Assembly (NCBI GenBank): GCA_016869515.1 | Contig: VGDZ01000013.1 | Span: 1-56,756 of the forward strand | Origin: Alphaproteobacteria bacterium | GTDB taxonomy: Bacteria; Pseudomonadota; Alphaproteobacteria; VGDZ01 | Length of the DNA: 56,756 bases | Direction: 5' to 3' | In this document: in pieces, positions 55,004 to 56,756 of the stretch | How the letters are laid out: each line of letters starts with the position of its first letter | Position numbering within the stretch: position 1 is the stretch's first letter | Translations under genes and position numbers: made by a program | Notes under the pieces: model-generated | Database searches by the model: none | What the model saw: the letters and a program-made list of their open reading frames with translations, nothing else | What the model was told of the DNA's origin: nothing

Positions 55004-55990
55004 ATGATCGCAAAAACTCCGCCAAAATCGAACTTGGTCGTGGCGCTGGCCTACGATCGGCTGTGCACTTTCGAGTTCGGCATCGCGGTCGAGGTCTTCG
55101 GATTGTCGCGGCCGGAAATGGGACCGGGCTGGTATCGGTTCGCGGTGGCGGCGATCGAACCCGGTCCGCTGCGCGCGACCGGCGGCGTCACCGTAGAGGC
55201 CCAGGGCGGGCTCGAACTGCTGCGGCGGGCCGGGACCGTCATCGTTCCGGGATGGCGTGGCGTCGACCAGCCGGTTCCGGATCGGGTCAAAATGGCCTTG
55301 CGGGCGGCGCATCGGCGGGGCGCGCGCCTCCTGTCGTTCTGCTCGGGCGTGTTCGTGCTGGCGGCGGCGGGCCTGTTGGACGGCCGCCGCGCGACCACGC
55401 ATTGGCGCTATGCCGCGACTTTGGCCGAACGCTATCCGACCATCCGGCTGGCGCCCGACGTGCTGTACGTCGACGAGGGCCAAATCCTGACCGCCGCCGG
55501 CAGCGCCGCCGGGATCGATCTCTGCCTGCATTTGATTCGGCGCGATTACGGCGCGGCGGCGGCCAACACCGTGGCAAGGCGCCTGGTGGTGCCGCCGCAT
55601 CGCGAGGGCGGCCAGGCGCAATTCGTCGAACGTCCGGTGCTGCCGCCGCATGAGGGTGCGCGGCTCGGGCCGCTGCTGGATCGGTTGCGGTCGCGCCTGG
55701 ATCGCTCCTGGCGGGTGGCGTCGATGGCGGCGGCGGCCGGCATGAGCGAGCGAACCTTTCTTAGACGCTTCAAGGCCGCTACCGGGCTCGCGCCTGCTTC
55801 ATGGCTTTTGGCGGAGCGGTTGGCCCGCGCCCGCGAGCTGCTGGAGGCGTCGAGCCGCCCGATCGAGACCGTCGCCCGGGCCAGCGGCCTCGGCAGCGGC
55901 GCCGGGCTGCGTCACCATTTCCGGCGCGCGCTGGGCACCAGCCCGCGGGCCTATCGTGCGCGCTTCGCGCGCCGCGCTGCCGTGGCCTGA
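55004..55990 (+). CDS. ftrA: GlxA/FtrA-type AraC family transcriptional regulator
   Basis: 328 residues. An N-terminal DJ-1/PfpI-like domain (VVALAYDRLCTFEFGIAVEV, TVIVPGWRG, LLSFCSGVFVLAAAGLLDGR with the conserved Cys, TTHWRYAATLAERYP) is followed by an AraC DNA-binding domain with two helix-turn-helix units (VASMAAAAGMSERTFLRRFK and ETVARASGLGSGAGLRHHFR, ending GTSPRAYRARF). The opening sequence is very FtrA-like. It is divergent from the rhodanese gene, which it probably controls. The following exonuclease begins 20 bases after its stop. Confidence 0.88.
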   Translation: MIAKTPPKSNLVVALAYDRLCTFEFGIAVEVFGLSRPEMGPGWYRFAVAAIEPGPLRATGGVTVEAQGGLELLRRAGTVIVPGWRGVDQPVPDRVKMALRAAHRRGARLLSFCSGVFVLAAAGLLDGRRATTHWRYAATLAERYPTIRLAPDVLYVDEGQILTAAGSAAGIDLCLHLIRRDYGAAAANTVARRLVVPPHREGGQAQFVERPVLPPHEGARLGPLLDRLRSRLDRSWRVASMAAAAGMSERTFLRRFKAATGLAPASWLLAERLARARELLEASSRPIETVARASGLGSGAGLRHHFRRALGTSPRAYRARFARRAAVA

Positions 55991-56010
55991 GCTGGCGGGC
56001 GGAGGTTTCG

Positions 56011-56505
56011 ATTCGCTTCGTCGCGATCGATTTCGAGACCGCCGACCATGGCTCGGACTCGGCCTGTGCCGTGGGCCTGGTGCGGGTCGAGGGGCGCGAG
56101 ATCGTCGACCGGCGCTACGGACTGATCCGGCCGCCGCGGGCGGCCATGCCGTTCTCCTGGATTCACGGCATCCGCTGGTCGGACGTTTGCGATCAACCAA
56201 CCTTCGGCGAGGTCTGGCCCGGCATGGCCGACATCCTCGACGATGCGGATTTCCTGGTCGCCCACAATGCCGGTTTCGATCGCAAGGTGCTGACCAGCTG
56301 CTGCGCCAAGGCCGGTCTGGCGTCGCCCGCCTTGCCCTGGCGCTGCACGGTGCGCACGGCGCGCGATGTGCTGCGCATCCGTCCGGCCAATCTCAAGAAC
56401 GTCTGCCGCGTGCTGGGCATCGCCCTGCGCCATCATCACGCGCTGTCGGACGCCGAGGCCTGCGCGCGCATCGCGCTGGCGGGCGCGCGCGCCGAAACCG
56501 CCTGA
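56011..56505 (+). CDS. DEDDh 3'-5' exonuclease (DnaQ/RNase T-like), apparent ATT start
   Basis: 164 residues if translation begins at ATT (56011), which is 5 bases after a GGAGG (56001-56005) and exactly where relatives have the Met of M-x-F-V-A-I-D-F-E-T-A. No ATG, GTG or TTG in frame fits: the only others are a CTG at 55987 overlapping the ftrA stop, and an ATG deep inside ftrA. Motifs: Asp7 and Glu9 (AIDFETAD), FLVAHNAGFDRKVL and the final H-x-A-x-x-D (His142 to Asp147). It is probably a single-strand DNA or RNA trimming exonuclease. Confidence 0.82.
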   Translation: MRFVAIDFETADHGSDSACAVGLVRVEGREIVDRRYGLIRPPRAAMPFSWIHGIRWSDVCDQPTFGEVWPGMADILDDADFLVAHNAGFDRKVLTSCCAKAGLASPALPWRCTVRTARDVLRIRPANLKNVCRVLGIALRHHHALSDAEACARIALAGARAETA

Positions 56506-56575
56506 ACGCTATACCGCGCGCCGGCGCATGGCGGCGAGGGTGCCGGCGGTCAGTCCCTCCGCGCCAGCAAAGCCG

Positions 56576-56756
56576 TCATGACCGGTAGCGTATCACCTGC
56601 CGTGCCGCCAGATCGTCGATCTCGGCGGCGGAGATACCGTACCGTTCCAATGCCGCGCGGCCGCCTTGGCCGATGCCGGGGCTGGGGGCAAGATCGCCCG
56701 CGGGCGGGGGCGCGAGGCCGGGCAAGGCCAGCGCCGGCTGGCGGCCCATGGCGCCG
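56576..56756 (-). CDS. C-terminus of a probable CaiB/BaiF-type CoA-transferase, partial
   Basis: An open minus-strand frame runs in from the window end and stops at 56576-56578. The last 59 or so residues include SPGIGQGGRAALERYGISAA and EIDDLAARQVIRYRS. The pattern of a Pro-x-x-Gly-Gln segment, a short helix with an (L/I)S-x-A-E-I-D-x-L motif and a final hydrophobic turn is what class III CoA-transferases end with. The assignment rests on this tail only. The 70 bases between it and the exonuclease gene show no other feature. Confidence 0.5.
   Translation of the reverse strand, partial: GAMGRQPALALPGLAPPPAGDLAPSPGIGQGGRAALERYGISAAEIDDLAARQVIRYRS

Overview
This is a 56.8 kb stretch of G+C-rich chromosome from an alphaproteobacterium, most likely of the Rhodospirillales type. 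I infer this from the F1-only ATP synthase operon (atpHAGDC without the F0 genes), the odhB-lpdA pair, the envC-ctpA-yibQ-like-rppH run, the fused anthranilate synthase TrpE(G), the priA/fsa/xerC neighbourhood and a sigma-54-type promoter in front of flagellar genes. It is gene-dense and mostly ordinary core metabolism. Intergenic gaps are all below 300 bases, and 1- to 14-base gene overlaps are common. I saw no rRNA, tRNA, CRISPR array or complete insertion sequence.

Layout: 1-3316, 2-oxoglutarate dehydrogenase E2 (partial), lipoamide dehydrogenase and an MFS transporter. 3330-4240, a lower-GC islet holding a TumE/TumA-type toxin-antitoxin pair whose toxin gene is interrupted by a double-hairpin palindromic element. 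4238-8033, xerC and fsa (minus strand) divergent from priA. 8206-13070, atpHAGDC. 13079-19793 (minus strand), patatin-like lipase, CBS protein, envC, ctpA, polysaccharide-deacetylase-like protein, rppH and alpha/beta hydrolase. 19850-21854, a DMT transporter, a lipid kinase and a 63-residue protein. 21897-29940, two tandem TPR + OGT-like glycosyltransferases followed by pgm and pgi. 29987-34986, a Sel1-repeat protein, flgK, flgL and a proline-rich unknown. 34990-39300, M81, M20 and C45 family hydrolases around a truncated peptide-ABC ATPase. 39316-41599, an EamA transporter and an exported unknown. 41727-46610, a thiolase-like protein, a DUF35 protein, an NDP-forming acyl-CoA synthetase and an acyl-CoA dehydrogenase as one overlapping operon. 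46617-48354, a secreted unknown, a ModA-like binding protein and a RidA protein. 48390-50690, trpE(G) with a probable leader peptide. 50769-54544, gpmI and a third OGT-like protein. 54541-56505, rhodanese, ftrA-like regulator and a DEDDh exonuclease that appears to start at ATT. 56576-56756, the C-terminus of a probable CoA-transferase.

The most notable signals are: (1) the toxin gene split by a 130-140 bp two-hairpin element in the same reading frame, which leaves an orphan antitoxin; (2) three OGT/SPINDLY-like proteins that all lack the usual His of the nucleotide-binding HTT motif, two of them in tandem beside sugar-phosphate and flagellar genes; (3) a 14-codon, single-Trp leader ORF with a clear promoter and ribosome site before trpE(G); (4) an ATT initiation codon; (5) a remnant of a peptide ABC transporter still translationally coupled to an M20 peptidase; and (6) a cysteine-less thiolase-like/DUF35 pair that may be an aldolase rather than a thiolase.
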